From Streptomyces sp. CG 926 (GTDB taxonomy: Bacteria > Actinomycetota > Actinomycetes > Streptomycetales > Streptomycetaceae): DNA of 64,000 bases. The position numbers were made by a program, and so were the translations under genes. The notes beneath the pieces were generated by a model. It saw only the letters and a list, made by a program, of their open reading frames with translations. It was not told the DNA's origin and searched no databases. Where the stretch lies: the NCBI RefSeq assembly GCF_003148825.1, contig NZ_QGGZ01000001.1, positions 682,001-746,000 of the forward strand, written 5' to 3'. Positions 18,394 through 27,855 of this stretch are shown piece by piece. Each line of letters opens with the position of its first letter. The stretch's first letter is position 1.

Positions 18394-19425
18394 TCACTCA
18401 GGAAAACGCAGCGGGATGACCCGGCTCTGCTCGGTCGATGCCAGGAGATCGCCGACGGCGGGCCAGGCGGGGACCGCTCTCGGCACCACGAAGGCCGGAT
18501 CCACGACCACGCCTTCGAAGGAACCGTAGGCCCAGTCGTCACTGCTGTCGGGAAGGGCCACGGCGCCGCCGATCACGCCCCTCAGGAGCCACCCCGGGCC
18601 GTCGCATCCGATGAACCGAACCGTCATCCGGTCCCGGCCGCGGGTATCACCCGCGACCGGAACCACAGCCCTGAGCTCGACGCCCTCCCGCCCGGACCAC
18701 CGCTCGACCTCGGCGCCGCGAGCCCGCAGGTCCACCTCCAGCCGATCGCAGATCGTTCCCCACTCGGGTTCACCGGAGGTCCGGAAGGCTTGGAGTTGCA
18801 AGCTGGCGGTCGTGCCGCGAAACAGAACCACCTCCGCCAGTTCCTCCGTGTCGGACCGCAGAGGATTGACTTCCACCTTCCGCACGTCCTTGCGCGGCAC
18901 CTTCAGCCCACCGAGATCGAGCAGGCCCATCGCCTCCCAATCCGTCTCGCTCACGTCCCACGGACCGATATCGGTTCCCCGGTACAGCGGCCGCGAGAGG
19001 TCACCGGACTGCAGGACTTCTTCATTCATCGCTACCGCCAACTCGAGCAGCGTGTCGACCTCCTGGTGCGTCATCGCTTCGTCAGCAATGACGCAGACCA
19101 ACAGAGCAAGCACCCGTTCGAGCGTCAGCCCACCCGTGGTCCGGGCAACCTCGGCGGCCGAGAGGCTGCCGCGCAGCATTTCGATCAGGTTGTCGGCCTC
19201 ATTACGCGACATGCCGGCGGGTACGTCGGGAAGCAGCTCCGGTCCCGTCCGCCCCTCTTCCCAGCGGAAGAGAACCAGGGACTTGAGGCCGAGGAGGAGA
19301 ACCCATCCCGGTGCGACCCGATCCCATGTCCCCCACTCCGCCCGCTCCGATGAGCCCGGCGACAGTCGACCTTCACGCGTGAACTCGTGCAGAACGGCAC
19401 GTGCTTCACTAGCCTCGGCGGCCAC
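18394..19425 (-). CDS. Unknown protein with a C-terminal DUF3710-like domain
   Basis: 343 residues. The N-terminal 170 residues are mixed helix and not recognised (WVLLLGLKSLVLFRW, then acidic helices such as MTHQEVDTLLELAVAMNEE). From about 190 to the end the order TASLQLQAFR, WGTICDRLEVDL, LRAVVPVAG, MTVRFIGCDGPGWLLRG and the final VIPLRFPE matches DUF3710 proteins, whose role is unclear. It lies downstream of the Rhs immunity gene on the same strand, separated by about 360 bp and a strong terminator. Base composition here is already less GC-rich than in the cob genes, suggesting that this stretch belongs with the variable Rhs tail region. It could be a second, orphan immunity-like gene, but nothing proves this. 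Confidence 0.75.
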   Translation of the reverse strand: MAAEASEARAVLHEFTREGRLSPGSSERAEWGTWDRVAPGWVLLLGLKSLVLFRWEEGRTGPELLPDVPAGMSRNEADNLIEMLRGSLSAAEVARTTGGLTLERVLALLVCVIADEAMTHQEVDTLLELAVAMNEEVLQSGDLSRPLYRGTDIGPWDVSETDWEAMGLLDLGGLKVPRKDVRKVEVNPLRSDTEELAEVVLFRGTTASLQLQAFRTSGEPEWGTICDRLEVDLRARGAEVERWSGREGVELRAVVPVAGDTRGRDRMTVRFIGCDGPGWLLRGVIGGAVALPDSSDDWAYGSFEGVVVDPAFVVPRAVPAWPAVGDLLASTEQSRVIPLRFPE

Positions 19426-19787
19426 TCAACCATCCCCTCATAAGTTGCCAAGCCCGTATCCCGATGAGAGCCACCTCGGCCGCGCCAGTGGACGCATCGA
19501 GGGCTCGCCGCCGGGCACCCGCCCGAGCGGTGCCACCACCACGCCTGGTACCGAGCAGGCGCCCGGAACCATACGGACCGTGGCGCCGGCAGAATCGAGG
19601 CCTCCCCGGAAGGGACCCCTCGCCGTTCGGGCGGCTGCGCCGCACCAAGATCCGGCGGGGCCGACCAAGGCGCACGCAAGAGCCCCACGCGGAGACACGC
19701 GTGGGGCTCTTGACCACTCATCTACGGGCATGCCGCTGAACAGCGAGCGAGGGACTGTCAGGCGTACTCAGCTTGCGGCGGAACCCT
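19426..19787. other. 362-bp stretch without a convincing gene, downstream of the Rhs immunity gene
   Basis: Only short, mutually overlapping frames (about 90-180 residues, Arg/Pro/Gly-rich in several frames) occur here. Apart from the terminator at 19677-19712 nothing was recognised. Position and composition would fit decayed remnants of a displaced toxin or immunity module, but no recognisable fragment remains. Confidence 0.5.
19677..19712 (-). terminator. Terminator of the Rhs-immunity operon
   Basis: A perfect 15-bp stem (CAAGAGCCCCACGCG and complement) with a 6-nt loop lies 75 bp past the immunity gene stop. Confidence 0.88.
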
Positions 19788-20282
19788 TCACTTCACCATG
19801 GCCCGGAAATGCTCAAATCGCCCGGAATCCAGATCCACAAATTCGAGAATATCGAAGGACGTTTCACTGTCTCCCGACGTCGCCTCTTTGTAGATGAGCC
19901 AGATCCCTTCCCGAACGGCGAATCGGCACTCTTCTTCCAGTTCAGGCAGGCCGGCCGCCACCTCAGTGGAGTGGGACTCCCCCGTAACCAGATACCAAAG
20001 CATATTCAAGAAATGCGCTCTGGTAAACGGCGGCAAGTCGCAGGTCAAGGCGGCAAGGATGGCCGGCACTGCAATTGGCGCCACCTGGAACAGCATCGAC
20101 TCCCGCTCCAGGTGCCCATCGAGCGTGTGCCCGACGGTCTCACCCAGCGTACGAGCCTCGAGCAGAGCCGTGAACGAGGAGGGAATGTGGGCGCCCGACT
20201 TTCCGCATCCGCACCGCAGCGCGGCCCAGTCATGCCGCTGCAGCTCAATAGTGACTACGTTCACCCCAGCCCAATCATCCAT
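19788..20282 (-). CDS. Candidate immunity protein for the Rhs deaminase-type toxin
   Basis: 164 residues from ATG 20282, inside the last 22 bp of the Rhs gene, so the two are translationally coupled. The chain is mostly helical and acidic (theoretical charge clearly negative from many Glu/Asp in the second half), cytoplasmic, with no signal peptide. A short CGCG motif (GCGKSG) near residue 25 is followed by paired helices (FTALLEARTLGETVGHTLDGHL, IAVPAILAALTCDL, FTRAHFLNMLWYLVTG) that resemble HEAT-like repeats. It is not a SUKH or other immunity family I recognise. Composition is visibly AT-richer than the flanking cob and geosmin genes, as in the toxin tip. The immunity role is inferred from its position and overlap with the toxin. 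Confidence 0.8.
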   Translation of the reverse strand: MDDWAGVNVVTIELQRHDWAALRCGCGKSGAHIPSSFTALLEARTLGETVGHTLDGHLERESMLFQVAPIAVPAILAALTCDLPPFTRAHFLNMLWYLVTGESHSTEVAAGLPELEEECRFAVREGIWLIYKEATSGDSETSFDILEFVDLDSGRFEHFRAMVK

Positions 20283-23200
20283 GGCCCCGCAGGGTCAAAA
20301 AGAACACCTGAGACGAAGTTTCCTGGCCCATAGCTCCCCTGACATACAGTGCAGATCTCTTTTTCCTGCAGAACCTTCCCCAGGCCATCACCGACATCTT
20401 CCCTACGCATAGCGCGGGTAAATATGACGTCATCTGCGTTCCATCCCGTGGCATTCAGGATGTTCGGCTCGGCGCAACTTCCGTTACCCGAGCAACTAAC
20501 TGCAATATCACCGGTCCTCTTGTGCACGGCTGCCGTGTAGGTGCGTGACTTTGCCGCTCCCGTCGCAGCTTCAGCAGCTGCATCCCGGAGTGCGCTGGCG
20601 TCAGAGATCCTCGATTCCAGGTCCCAGTTACCCTGCGCGCGGTCCACTACCAGTTCGGGCTTGAACTTGCCCTGGGGACCTCGGGTACCGGCAGGGCAGT
20701 TATGGACGAGCACGGGGGCTGCGCCCGCGAGCACATAGTACGTGTGGAAGTCGTCGACCGTGAGGTTGTGCGTGGTGACGGCGAGCGGGTAATTCCGGGT
20801 GGCCTGGACTGTAAGGGTTGAGCCGTCGGGCTTGCGAAGCTGCTCGCCCTCGGCGAAGTCGCCGGCGTCGAGCCACTGGCGGCGGCTTTCGCTCCAGTGC
20901 GGGTGGTGGGAGGTGGAGGTGAGGGTGACCGGCGGGCCGCGGGGGTTCGCGTCGTCGGTCAGGGTGAGATCCGTGAACTCCTTGTCGTCGGGAGTGGTGA
21001 TGGTGGCCGTGACCGTCTTGGCTTCGGTCTCACCGGTCTGCGGGTCCGTGGCCAAGACCTTGTCGCCCACCTGGACGTCCTCGATGGCCTTGCTCGTACC
21101 ATCGGCCATCTCGACGCGCGCGCCCGTGGGAAAGCTGTTCCGCTTGATGGGGCAGGAAGCTCCCGCTTCGGAGTCGGCTGCGCGGGATTCCGCTCCTCCT
21201 CCGCCCGTCTCGGCGTCGGCATCGCCTCTGCCGGCCTTGGATTCTGTGCCGGCGCTGTCGGTTGCTGTCTCCGTCGCTGCCTTTTCGTCCCCGGCCTTTC
21301 GTGCTTGAGCCGCGGCAGCGGATGCTTCGCCCTCGGCCTTCTTGGCCTTGGTGAAGGCCTCCATGGCCTTGGAGGCCTTGCGCTCGGCGGCATTGACCGC
21401 GTCGTAGGCCTTGTTCAGCTCCTTGTAGATTTTGAAGGCCTTGATGCCGATCTTGATGGCCTTGGCCAGCTTGCCCCAAGGGACGGCGTTGAGTGCCGTG
21501 TTGATGCACGCCATGACGTCGCCCTTGGTGAAGCAGTCACGGGCGTCGTTGTAACCGATCAGGTCCAGGACCAGGTCGACTACGGCGTGCTTCAGTTCAT
21601 CGCGCTTCTTCTTGGCCTTGTTCAGCTCGTGATTGGCCTCGTCCGCATCCCCCTTGGCGCCGCGGTTGCTGCTGGTTCCGCTGCCGCTGCTCACGGTGGC
21701 GCTGGAGTTGTTGGTGTTGCCGGTGTTGGTGTTGACGCTGCAGGAGGAGAAGTTGTCGCAGTAGACCTTGAGGCCGGTCGCGTCGGACTTGTTGAACGGG
21801 TCGTTGTTGGAGTAGGCGTACGCGTTCCACTGCTGCGGGTCGCCACCGTCGATGATCGGGTCGGGGCTGATGAACCGGCCCGTGGTCGGGTCGTACTCGC
21901 GGGCGCCCAAAAGGGTGAAGCCGGTGGACTTCTCTTTGGTGCCGCCGACGAATCCCTTGTCGCCAGCCCACGCATCCGGCGTCGGCTGGGTACCGCGTTC
22001 GTTGCCGAACGGGTCGGCCGGGCGGCGAACCTGGGCCAGGTCGGTCGCGTTGAACTGGACGCCGTTCGTGCCGTGGTGGTCCGAGGACTGGTAGGCGAGC
22101 GACGAGACGCCGGCCGTCGTGGTGCGGGTGACGGACAGACCGCCCGGCGCTCCGTAGGTACGGACGTTGGAGACCTTGCTGGTGGTGGTGTCCAGGGTGA
22201 TCTGGTCGGTGCCGAGGTTGAGCGTGGTCTTGCCGGGGTCACGGCGGATGAGCTGGTTGCCGCCGGTGTCGTAGAGGTAGCTGGTGCCACCGCTCTCGCC
22301 GGTTCCGGTGATCTTGTCGAGCTTGCCCTGGTCGTTCCAGGTCAGGCTCTTGGTGCCCGGGGTGCTGGTGATCGAGGCGGTGTTACCGGTGGCGTCGTAC
22401 GTGTACGAAGTGACCTTGGAGCCTGCACCGGTGGTCTCGGTGGAGGCCATCAGCGCGTGCGGGCCGCCGGTGCCGCCGCCCGTCTTCGGGTCGGTGGACG
22501 GAGCGTTGGGGCCGGAGCCGAAGGTCTGGGTGACCGTCGTGTCCTTGGCCGTGTTGCCGGTGACGTCCTTCTTCACCAGCTTGGTGCGGTTGCCGATCTT
22601 GTCGTACTCGTACTGCTGCCAGTACGGGGCCGGCCCGCCCACACTGGGCTTGCCCGTCCCGTCGACCTTCGGCCCGGTGGCGTTGGAGCAGCCGCCGATG
22701 CCGCGCACGCTCGGCTGGGGAGCCGTCGTGGTGGTGCCGGTGTCGGTCCACGCTTGGGTGAGCCGGCCGAGGTAGTCGGTCGTGAAGCACTGCAGGTCAC
22801 GGGCCGCGCCGTCCTGCGTGTTGCTGATCGAGGTGAGCTGACCGACCCGGTTGTAGGTGTAGTCGATTACATCGACGCTCGCCGTGGCCGCGGTCTGCTT
22901 GTCGAGGGTGGACCGGACCGGCCGGCCCGTGCCCTCGTCGTAGTCGACGGTCGAGACGATCTGTCGGCCCGTGTCACCGAGAGTGGTGCGGATGGCTCGG
23001 CCGTAGGGGTCGTACCGCATGTCCACGACATACGGCGTCATCACGGAGCCGATTTTGCCGTCGAGCGAGGTGAAGCTGCCGACGGAGTTGATCCCGTATG
23101 TCAGGGTCTCCGCGCCGAGGCCCGCCTTCTCGATGCCCGGCAGGTCCGTGGTCTTGAGCTGTCCGTACTTGTCGTAGGTGTTCTTGGTCTCGTAGGTGCC

Positions 23201-26200
23201 CTGAAGCTCCTTCTCGACGGCGGGGATGGTGACCTTGGTGCCGAGGGGACGGTAGCCGCCGTCGTAGCCGGTGACCTCCGTGACGTACGGACTGCCGGAA
23301 GCCCCACCCACGAAACGCGTGCTGGTCGACGGCTTGCCGAGCGCCTTGGTGTCGTAGGTGAAGCCGCCGACCTGCTTGGCCGGGTCGACTGCCGCGCCCT
23401 CGTAGGTCGCGACCGTGCGGCCGAGGAGGTCGCTGACGGACGTGGCGGTCTTGCCACGGGCGTCCTTGACCGTGACGAGGTTCTTGGTGTCGTCGTAGAA
23501 GGTCTCCGCAGTGCCCGAGTCCGGGTCGGTGGTCTTCACCGTGCGGCCCAGGAGGTCGTAGGCGAAGGTCCACTCGTTGCCGGCGGAGTCCTTGCGGGAG
23601 AGCTCCTTGCCCTGGGTGTTGTTGACGTACGTGGTCTCGTCGTAGGCACCCGTGGGTGTGTTGCCCTTGTACTGGCGTACCACCGACGTCAGGCCGTTGG
23701 TGACCGTCGCCGTGGCGTAGCCGCCGGCCGGCGGGATGTTCCGGACCTCGTCGGCGCCCGGGTACTCCGTCTTCGAACGCCACTGCTCGGTCCCGTAGGC
23801 CTGGAAGACGGAGGCAGTGGTCCGGCCGAGTCCGTCGAAGACCGAGACGGTCTGGGACGGGATCTTGCTGTCCGGGTTGACTCCGCCGTTGGGCAGGAAG
23901 AGCGCCCCGCCGGGAGCCTTCTCGTCGTTGTAGTACGGCGCGCTGGTCTTGACCTGCCGACCGTGCGAGTCGAACAGCGCATCGGTGATCATGCGCCCGT
24001 CCACGCCCGACGGGGTGTGCGCCTGGGTCTGGCGGACGCGGCCGAGGCCGTCGTAGATCGTGTAGCTGTTGATGTACTTGCCGTCGTTCATGAGCGCCTG
24101 GCTCAGAACGGTGGTCGGCGCGTTCGTCCCGTTCATGGAGTACGAGAACTTGCGGACCGCCGGGTCGACGGACCGGTCCTGCCCCGGCTGCCAGATGGTG
24201 GTGACGCGGCCGAGGGAGTCATAGCCGCGCTCGGCCACGTGGCCGTTCTCGTCCGTGGTCTTCATCGGCAGCGAGCGGCCGGTGTCGAGCGTGGTGGTGG
24301 TCTTCCAGCCCAGCGGGTTGGTGTGGGTGACCTCGTAGGGCAGCGCGTTGGGCAGTGCCCTGTACTCGGTCTTGGTGACCGCGCCGTCCTGGTGGGTGCC
24401 GTCCTTGCGCACCTTGTTCGTGCTCGTGGTCAGACGGCCGTACGCGTCATACGTCGCCGTCATGTTGAGCCGGTAGACCGGCTTGCCCGCTCCGTCGTAC
24501 TTCTCCAGCACCTCGGTGCCGGACTGGTCGGCAGTGGTCCCGGTCTGGCCGAGGGCCTTGCCGTCGTAGTACGTACGGGTGTCGCCGACCGTGTTGGCCG
24601 CCGTGGGGGTCTGACCGCACGCTCCCGTGAGAATCAGGGTGCGGGAAGCGAGCTGCGTGAGTGCGCCGCCGGGGCCGGTGGCGTACTCGAAGGTGGTACA
24701 CATGCGCTGGTCGGTGCGGGAGACGTCGCCCTTGTCGTCCACCTGGAGCGGCCGCGAGAAGAGCGTGCCGTCGTACGTCGAGGTGCGCTCGTTGGTGCGC
24801 CAGGCACCGCTCGCGAGCTTGGCGCGGCTGGTGACCTTGCCGGTGTTCAACGCGCGGGCCGTGATGGCGGGCATGCCGCCGGACTGGGCACGGGTGGCGG
24901 TGACGGCGCCGAGCCAGGGGGTGGAGACCTCGTCTCCGACGACGGTGCCGCCGTCGCGGTCGTAGGTCTCGGTCTGGCGGACGAAGCCCGACAGGACCTC
25001 CTCGTCCTTGATGGTGCCGCCGTGCGCGTCGGGGACGTTCACGCTGCGCTTGGTGCCGTTGGCCAAGACGTCGCCGTCCATGCCGCGCAGGAAGGTGGCC
25101 ACCGACTTGGTGCGCGGGGCCTCCGCCGCGTTGCCGCTACCGGTACGGGTGGTGACCGTGGCGAAGCCGCGGAACTGGTCCCACGTACGGGTCTTGGGGT
25201 CGGCGAACTCGGAGTCGTTGCGGTGCCAGGCGATGCCGCCGCCGTACTCGTAGTCGGTCACCGTGCTGACCTGGCCCGCGACCATGTCCTGCTGGGTGAC
25301 GGACTGGACGACGACCTTGTGGAACCAGTCGTTGACCGGGTCCGGGTAGGACTGGCCGGGCAGGTACCACTTGACCGGCATGCAAGCCATGGTGTTGGTG
25401 TCGTCGGCCGCGGGCATGGTGCCCTTGACCCGCGAGCACTCCGGGGCCTTGTAGACCACGTTGATGCGGCCACCGGTCTCGGTGGTGATCGTCTGGATGC
25501 GCGGCCGGTTGTAGCGGGAGGTGCTGGCCTCGGTGCCGTCGGGGCGCTTGACCACGCCGTCGACACGGTTGGGTATCTCCAGCGGCTCGAACAGTACGGG
25601 CGGCACGGTCAGCGGGGTGCGCGCGTTGGTCGCGGTCCGCTGGATGGACTCGAGCCACAGGCTCGGGGAGGTTCCGTCACCCGGTGCCTCGAAGCGCTGC
25701 TTCAGCGCGTACGAGTCGATGTTGCGGTAGCCGCCGGTGCCCAGGACCTCGGTGTCGATCTTCGTCAGCCGCTTGGTGGTGAAGAAGGTCGGCGAAAGGT
25801 TCAGGCACTGGCCGGTGGCCGCGCACTCCTGGTCGACCGGGGTGTCGCCCCAGGCCGTGGCATTGGTCTTCCGCTTGGTGGGATCGCAGGCGTCGCCCGC
25901 TTCGAAGCAGCGGTCCCCGGGGCGGAGCCAGATCTGGGCGGCGGTGTTCGCCTTGCCCTTCGCGGTGATCTGGTCGGGCAGGCGCTGGCCGTAGCCGATC
26001 CAGGTCGGGTAGGAGGCACGCTGGTAGAGGGTCGGGGTGCCGTTGCCGTTGTTCTGGCCGCCGCCGCGCCCGTAGTAGTTGTCCTCCTGCTCGTAGCGGT
26101 AGGAGGTCAGGTTCTGGTGCGGGTCCACGACGTAGTCGAGGTTCCACTGCCAGCCCAGCTGCTGGTAGGTGCCGTTGGCCGGAGTGTCGGCGCCGAGGCA

Positions 26201-27610
26201 CTTGTCCTGGCCGCTGTTGAAGTAGACGGGCATGGTGGAGACCGACTTGGCCTCCGGGTCGGTGCCGTCACCGCCGGGGAGGCGGTTGGACCCGAAGTAG
26301 TACTGCGTGCCGTCGGTCGTGGTGACGCGGAAGCCCTCGCCCTTCCAGGCGGAGTTGCGCCGGCCGGTCAGGCGCTCGATCTTGGTGCCGTCATCACCCT
26401 GCAGGCGGTAGACGCAGGTGTTGTCGTCCCGGACGATCTGCCCGGCGTGACCTGCCATGGACAGGGAGAGGATGTCTCCGGCCCAGCACTCGTCACCCGA
26501 GTCCTTGATGCCGGCGTCCTTGCAGCCCTTGTAGGAGCGGGAGATCGATCCGGGGTGCCAGTCCCAGCCCTCACCGATCAGGCCGGACTGGGCGTTGGTC
26601 GACGCGGTACGGCCGTCGATCGAGGAGGAGTCGTAGCCGAGCACCATGCTCGGCGCCGCACCCGCGATGGTCGACGGGATCTCGGCCGTGTAGCCGTAGG
26701 TGAAGTTCGCCGAGTTCGCCCCGGCCTGCCAGGAGGCGGAAGGCAGGAGCGGCGTCGCGGAGTAGTCGCCGAGGTTGCCGGACGGGCCCGGCTCCACGGC
26801 GAGTGCCACGCCCTGGGCGGCCATGACCTGCGGAGCCGCCGCGGACCCGGCCTGGGCACCCGGCTGCGGCTTCAGCAGCACGCTGGGAGCTGCCGCGTTC
26901 TTCGCCACCTCGACCTCGGCGACCAGGCGCCCGTTGGCGTCCCGGTGCGAGGCGACGGGCGTGCGGGTGGTGCAGCCGGCTGCACCCGGGGTGGTCAGGG
27001 CACATGCGGGCAGCTGCACCAGGCGAGCACGGTCGGCCCAGTTGGCCCCGGCGCTCTTCGCCCATGCCGACACGTCCAGGCCCACCTCGACCTTGCCCGT
27101 GGCGGCAACGCCCGCGGGTTCGGTGAGGGTGATCAGGGCACCGTTCACTCCGGCTGCGCGCGCCTTGGCCGCGTCCTTGACCTCGACGCTGAGACTGCCG
27201 GAGCTGCCGGAGCTGCCGGCCGAAGTGGAGTTCGCGGGTCCGGACGGCAGGGCCTTGCCGTTTGCGGCCTTCCCGGGTGCGACCCAGACGGGCAACTCGC
27301 CCGCTTGGACGGGCCCTGCGTCGGCACCGGGTTTCGAGGCGGGGCGGGATCCGACCTCGACCCGGCCGGCGCCGGCCGGTGCTTTCGACTTCGGCGCGGG
27401 CTTCCAGGGCTTGGCAGTCGGCGTCGCGCCCTTCGCGGACTTGGCGTCCGCCCCCTTGACCGGCTTCGTACCGGGCAGCGCGGTCTTCGGTGGCACCCAC
27501 ACCTTTGGCGGTTTGTCAGCCGCCTGGACTGCGGGAAGCCCCAGTCCGGAAACGAGAACGGCGAGTGCGGCAACGACCGCGACCCGTGCTCTGCCACGCG
27601 TTGAGCGCAT
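20261..27610 (-). CDS. Secreted Rhs polymorphic toxin with Hint domain and C-terminal deaminase-like tip
   Basis: 2449 residues from ATG 27610 (CGGAG about 10 nt upstream; the frame also opens at a TTG 24 bp earlier). A Sec-type signal peptide ends VQA near residue 30. A Pro/Lys-rich stretch follows, then an SpvB-like beta-rich region (TYGYTAEIPS, GLIGEGWDWHPG). Many YD/Rhs repeats (YDSLGR, YDGLGRV, YDLLGRT, YDATGN) end in the Rhs core closure ARE-YDPTTGRFISPDP. A helical pre-toxin linker and an acidic Gly-rich spacer lead to a Hint autoprotease domain (about 2153-2305, NSFPTGARVEMADG to PVLVHNC). The tip (2308-2449) carries SCAE (Cys2379, Glu2381) and CTVC (Cys2420, Cys2423), the zinc and catalytic pattern of the cytidine deaminase fold, closest in layout to YwqJ-type toxin deaminases. 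The shell would carry and release a nucleic-acid or nucleotide deaminase into rivals. Base composition turns AT-richer exactly after the Hint domain. Confidence 0.92.
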   Translation of the reverse strand: MRSTRGRARVAVVAALAVLVSGLGLPAVQAADKPPKVWVPPKTALPGTKPVKGADAKSAKGATPTAKPWKPAPKSKAPAGAGRVEVGSRPASKPGADAGPVQAGELPVWVAPGKAANGKALPSGPANSTSAGSSGSSGSLSVEVKDAAKARAAGVNGALITLTEPAGVAATGKVEVGLDVSAWAKSAGANWADRARLVQLPACALTTPGAAGCTTRTPVASHRDANGRLVAEVEVAKNAAAPSVLLKPQPGAQAGSAAAPQVMAAQGVALAVEPGPSGNLGDYSATPLLPSASWQAGANSANFTYGYTAEIPSTIAGAAPSMVLGYDSSSIDGRTASTNAQSGLIGEGWDWHPGSISRSYKGCKDAGIKDSGDECWAGDILSLSMAGHAGQIVRDDNTCVYRLQGDDGTKIERLTGRRNSAWKGEGFRVTTTDGTQYYFGSNRLPGGDGTDPEAKSVSTMPVYFNSGQDKCLGADTPANGTYQQLGWQWNLDYVVDPHQNLTSYRYEQEDNYYGRGGGQNNGNGTPTLYQRASYPTWIGYGQRLPDQITAKGKANTAAQIWLRPGDRCFEAGDACDPTKRKTNATAWGDTPVDQECAATGQCLNLSPTFFTTKRLTKIDTEVLGTGGYRNIDSYALKQRFEAPGDGTSPSLWLESIQRTATNARTPLTVPPVLFEPLEIPNRVDGVVKRPDGTEASTSRYNRPRIQTITTETGGRINVVYKAPECSRVKGTMPAADDTNTMACMPVKWYLPGQSYPDPVNDWFHKVVVQSVTQQDMVAGQVSTVTDYEYGGGIAWHRNDSEFADPKTRTWDQFRGFATVTTRTGSGNAAEAPRTKSVATFLRGMDGDVLANGTKRSVNVPDAHGGTIKDEEVLSGFVRQTETYDRDGGTVVGDEVSTPWLGAVTATRAQSGGMPAITARALNTGKVTSRAKLASGAWRTNERTSTYDGTLFSRPLQVDDKGDVSRTDQRMCTTFEYATGPGGALTQLASRTLILTGACGQTPTAANTVGDTRTYYDGKALGQTGTTADQSGTEVLEKYDGAGKPVYRLNMTATYDAYGRLTTSTNKVRKDGTHQDGAVTKTEYRALPNALPYEVTHTNPLGWKTTTTLDTGRSLPMKTTDENGHVAERGYDSLGRVTTIWQPGQDRSVDPAVRKFSYSMNGTNAPTTVLSQALMNDGKYINSYTIYDGLGRVRQTQAHTPSGVDGRMITDALFDSHGRQVKTSAPYYNDEKAPGGALFLPNGGVNPDSKIPSQTVSVFDGLGRTTASVFQAYGTEQWRSKTEYPGADEVRNIPPAGGYATATVTNGLTSVVRQYKGNTPTGAYDETTYVNNTQGKELSRKDSAGNEWTFAYDLLGRTVKTTDPDSGTAETFYDDTKNLVTVKDARGKTATSVSDLLGRTVATYEGAAVDPAKQVGGFTYDTKALGKPSTSTRFVGGASGSPYVTEVTGYDGGYRPLGTKVTIPAVEKELQGTYETKNTYDKYGQLKTTDLPGIEKAGLGAETLTYGINSVGSFTSLDGKIGSVMTPYVVDMRYDPYGRAIRTTLGDTGRQIVSTVDYDEGTGRPVRSTLDKQTAATASVDVIDYTYNRVGQLTSISNTQDGAARDLQCFTTDYLGRLTQAWTDTGTTTTAPQPSVRGIGGCSNATGPKVDGTGKPSVGGPAPYWQQYEYDKIGNRTKLVKKDVTGNTAKDTTVTQTFGSGPNAPSTDPKTGGGTGGPHALMASTETTGAGSKVTSYTYDATGNTASITSTPGTKSLTWNDQGKLDKITGTGESGGTSYLYDTGGNQLIRRDPGKTTLNLGTDQITLDTTTSKVSNVRTYGAPGGLSVTRTTTAGVSSLAYQSSDHHGTNGVQFNATDLAQVRRPADPFGNERGTQPTPDAWAGDKGFVGGTKEKSTGFTLLGAREYDPTTGRFISPDPIIDGGDPQQWNAYAYSNNDPFNKSDATGLKVYCDNFSSCSVNTNTGNTNNSSATVSSGSGTSSNRGAKGDADEANHELNKAKKKRDELKHAVVDLVLDLIGYNDARDCFTKGDVMACINTALNAVPWGKLAKAIKIGIKAFKIYKELNKAYDAVNAAERKASKAMEAFTKAKKAEGEASAAAAQARKAGDEKAATETATDSAGTESKAGRGDADAETGGGGAESRAADSEAGASCPIKRNSFPTGARVEMADGTSKAIEDVQVGDKVLATDPQTGETEAKTVTATITTPDDKEFTDLTLTDDANPRGPPVTLTSTSHHPHWSESRRQWLDAGDFAEGEQLRKPDGSTLTVQATRNYPLAVTTHNLTVDDFHTYYVLAGAAPVLVHNCPAGTRGPQGKFKPELVVDRAQGNWDLESRISDASALRDAAAEAATGAAKSRTYTAAVHKRTGDIAVSCSGNGSCAEPNILNATGWNADDVIFTRAMRREDVGDGLGKVLQEKEICTVCQGSYGPGNFVSGVLFDPAGPWMIGLG

Positions 27611-27726
27611 GGCAAAGCGACTCCGATGAGACAACAGGATCCCCCCAGGAAACCGGTACAGAAAAGGACCGGACCGACCCGATCCGGATCAACCACGCTC
27701 TATGGAACGGAAGTTGGAAGTCTAAT

Positions 27727-27743
27727 GAGATTCTCAGAATCTC
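27727..27743. promoter_or_regulatory. Perfect 17-bp palindrome between the divergent Rhs and lectin genes
   Basis: GAGATTCT-C-AGAATCTC is an exact inverted repeat with one central base. It lies 116 bp before the Rhs start and 112 bp before the GTG of the lectin gene, in an unusually AT-rich 245-bp gap. The near-midway position suits one operator for both promoters. The protein that would bind is unknown. Confidence 0.6.
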
Positions 27744-27855
27744 CCCATGAGCAATGTCACCCGCGGACAACATGGCGTTTCGCGACATGAACCGGACATC
27801 ACATCGTCACGAGCCCCTCACACACTGTTGACAAGTTTGCAGATCGGAAGGAACT

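Noticed and set aside
19590..19676. Small RNA or tRNA in the spacer downstream of the Rhs immunity gene
   Set aside because: No consistent secondary structure other than the terminator hairpin to its right could be drawn by eye.
20897..27604. A 2235-codon rightward open frame
   Set aside because: It is antisense to the Rhs gene and has Val/Gly/Arg-biased, domain-free sequence.
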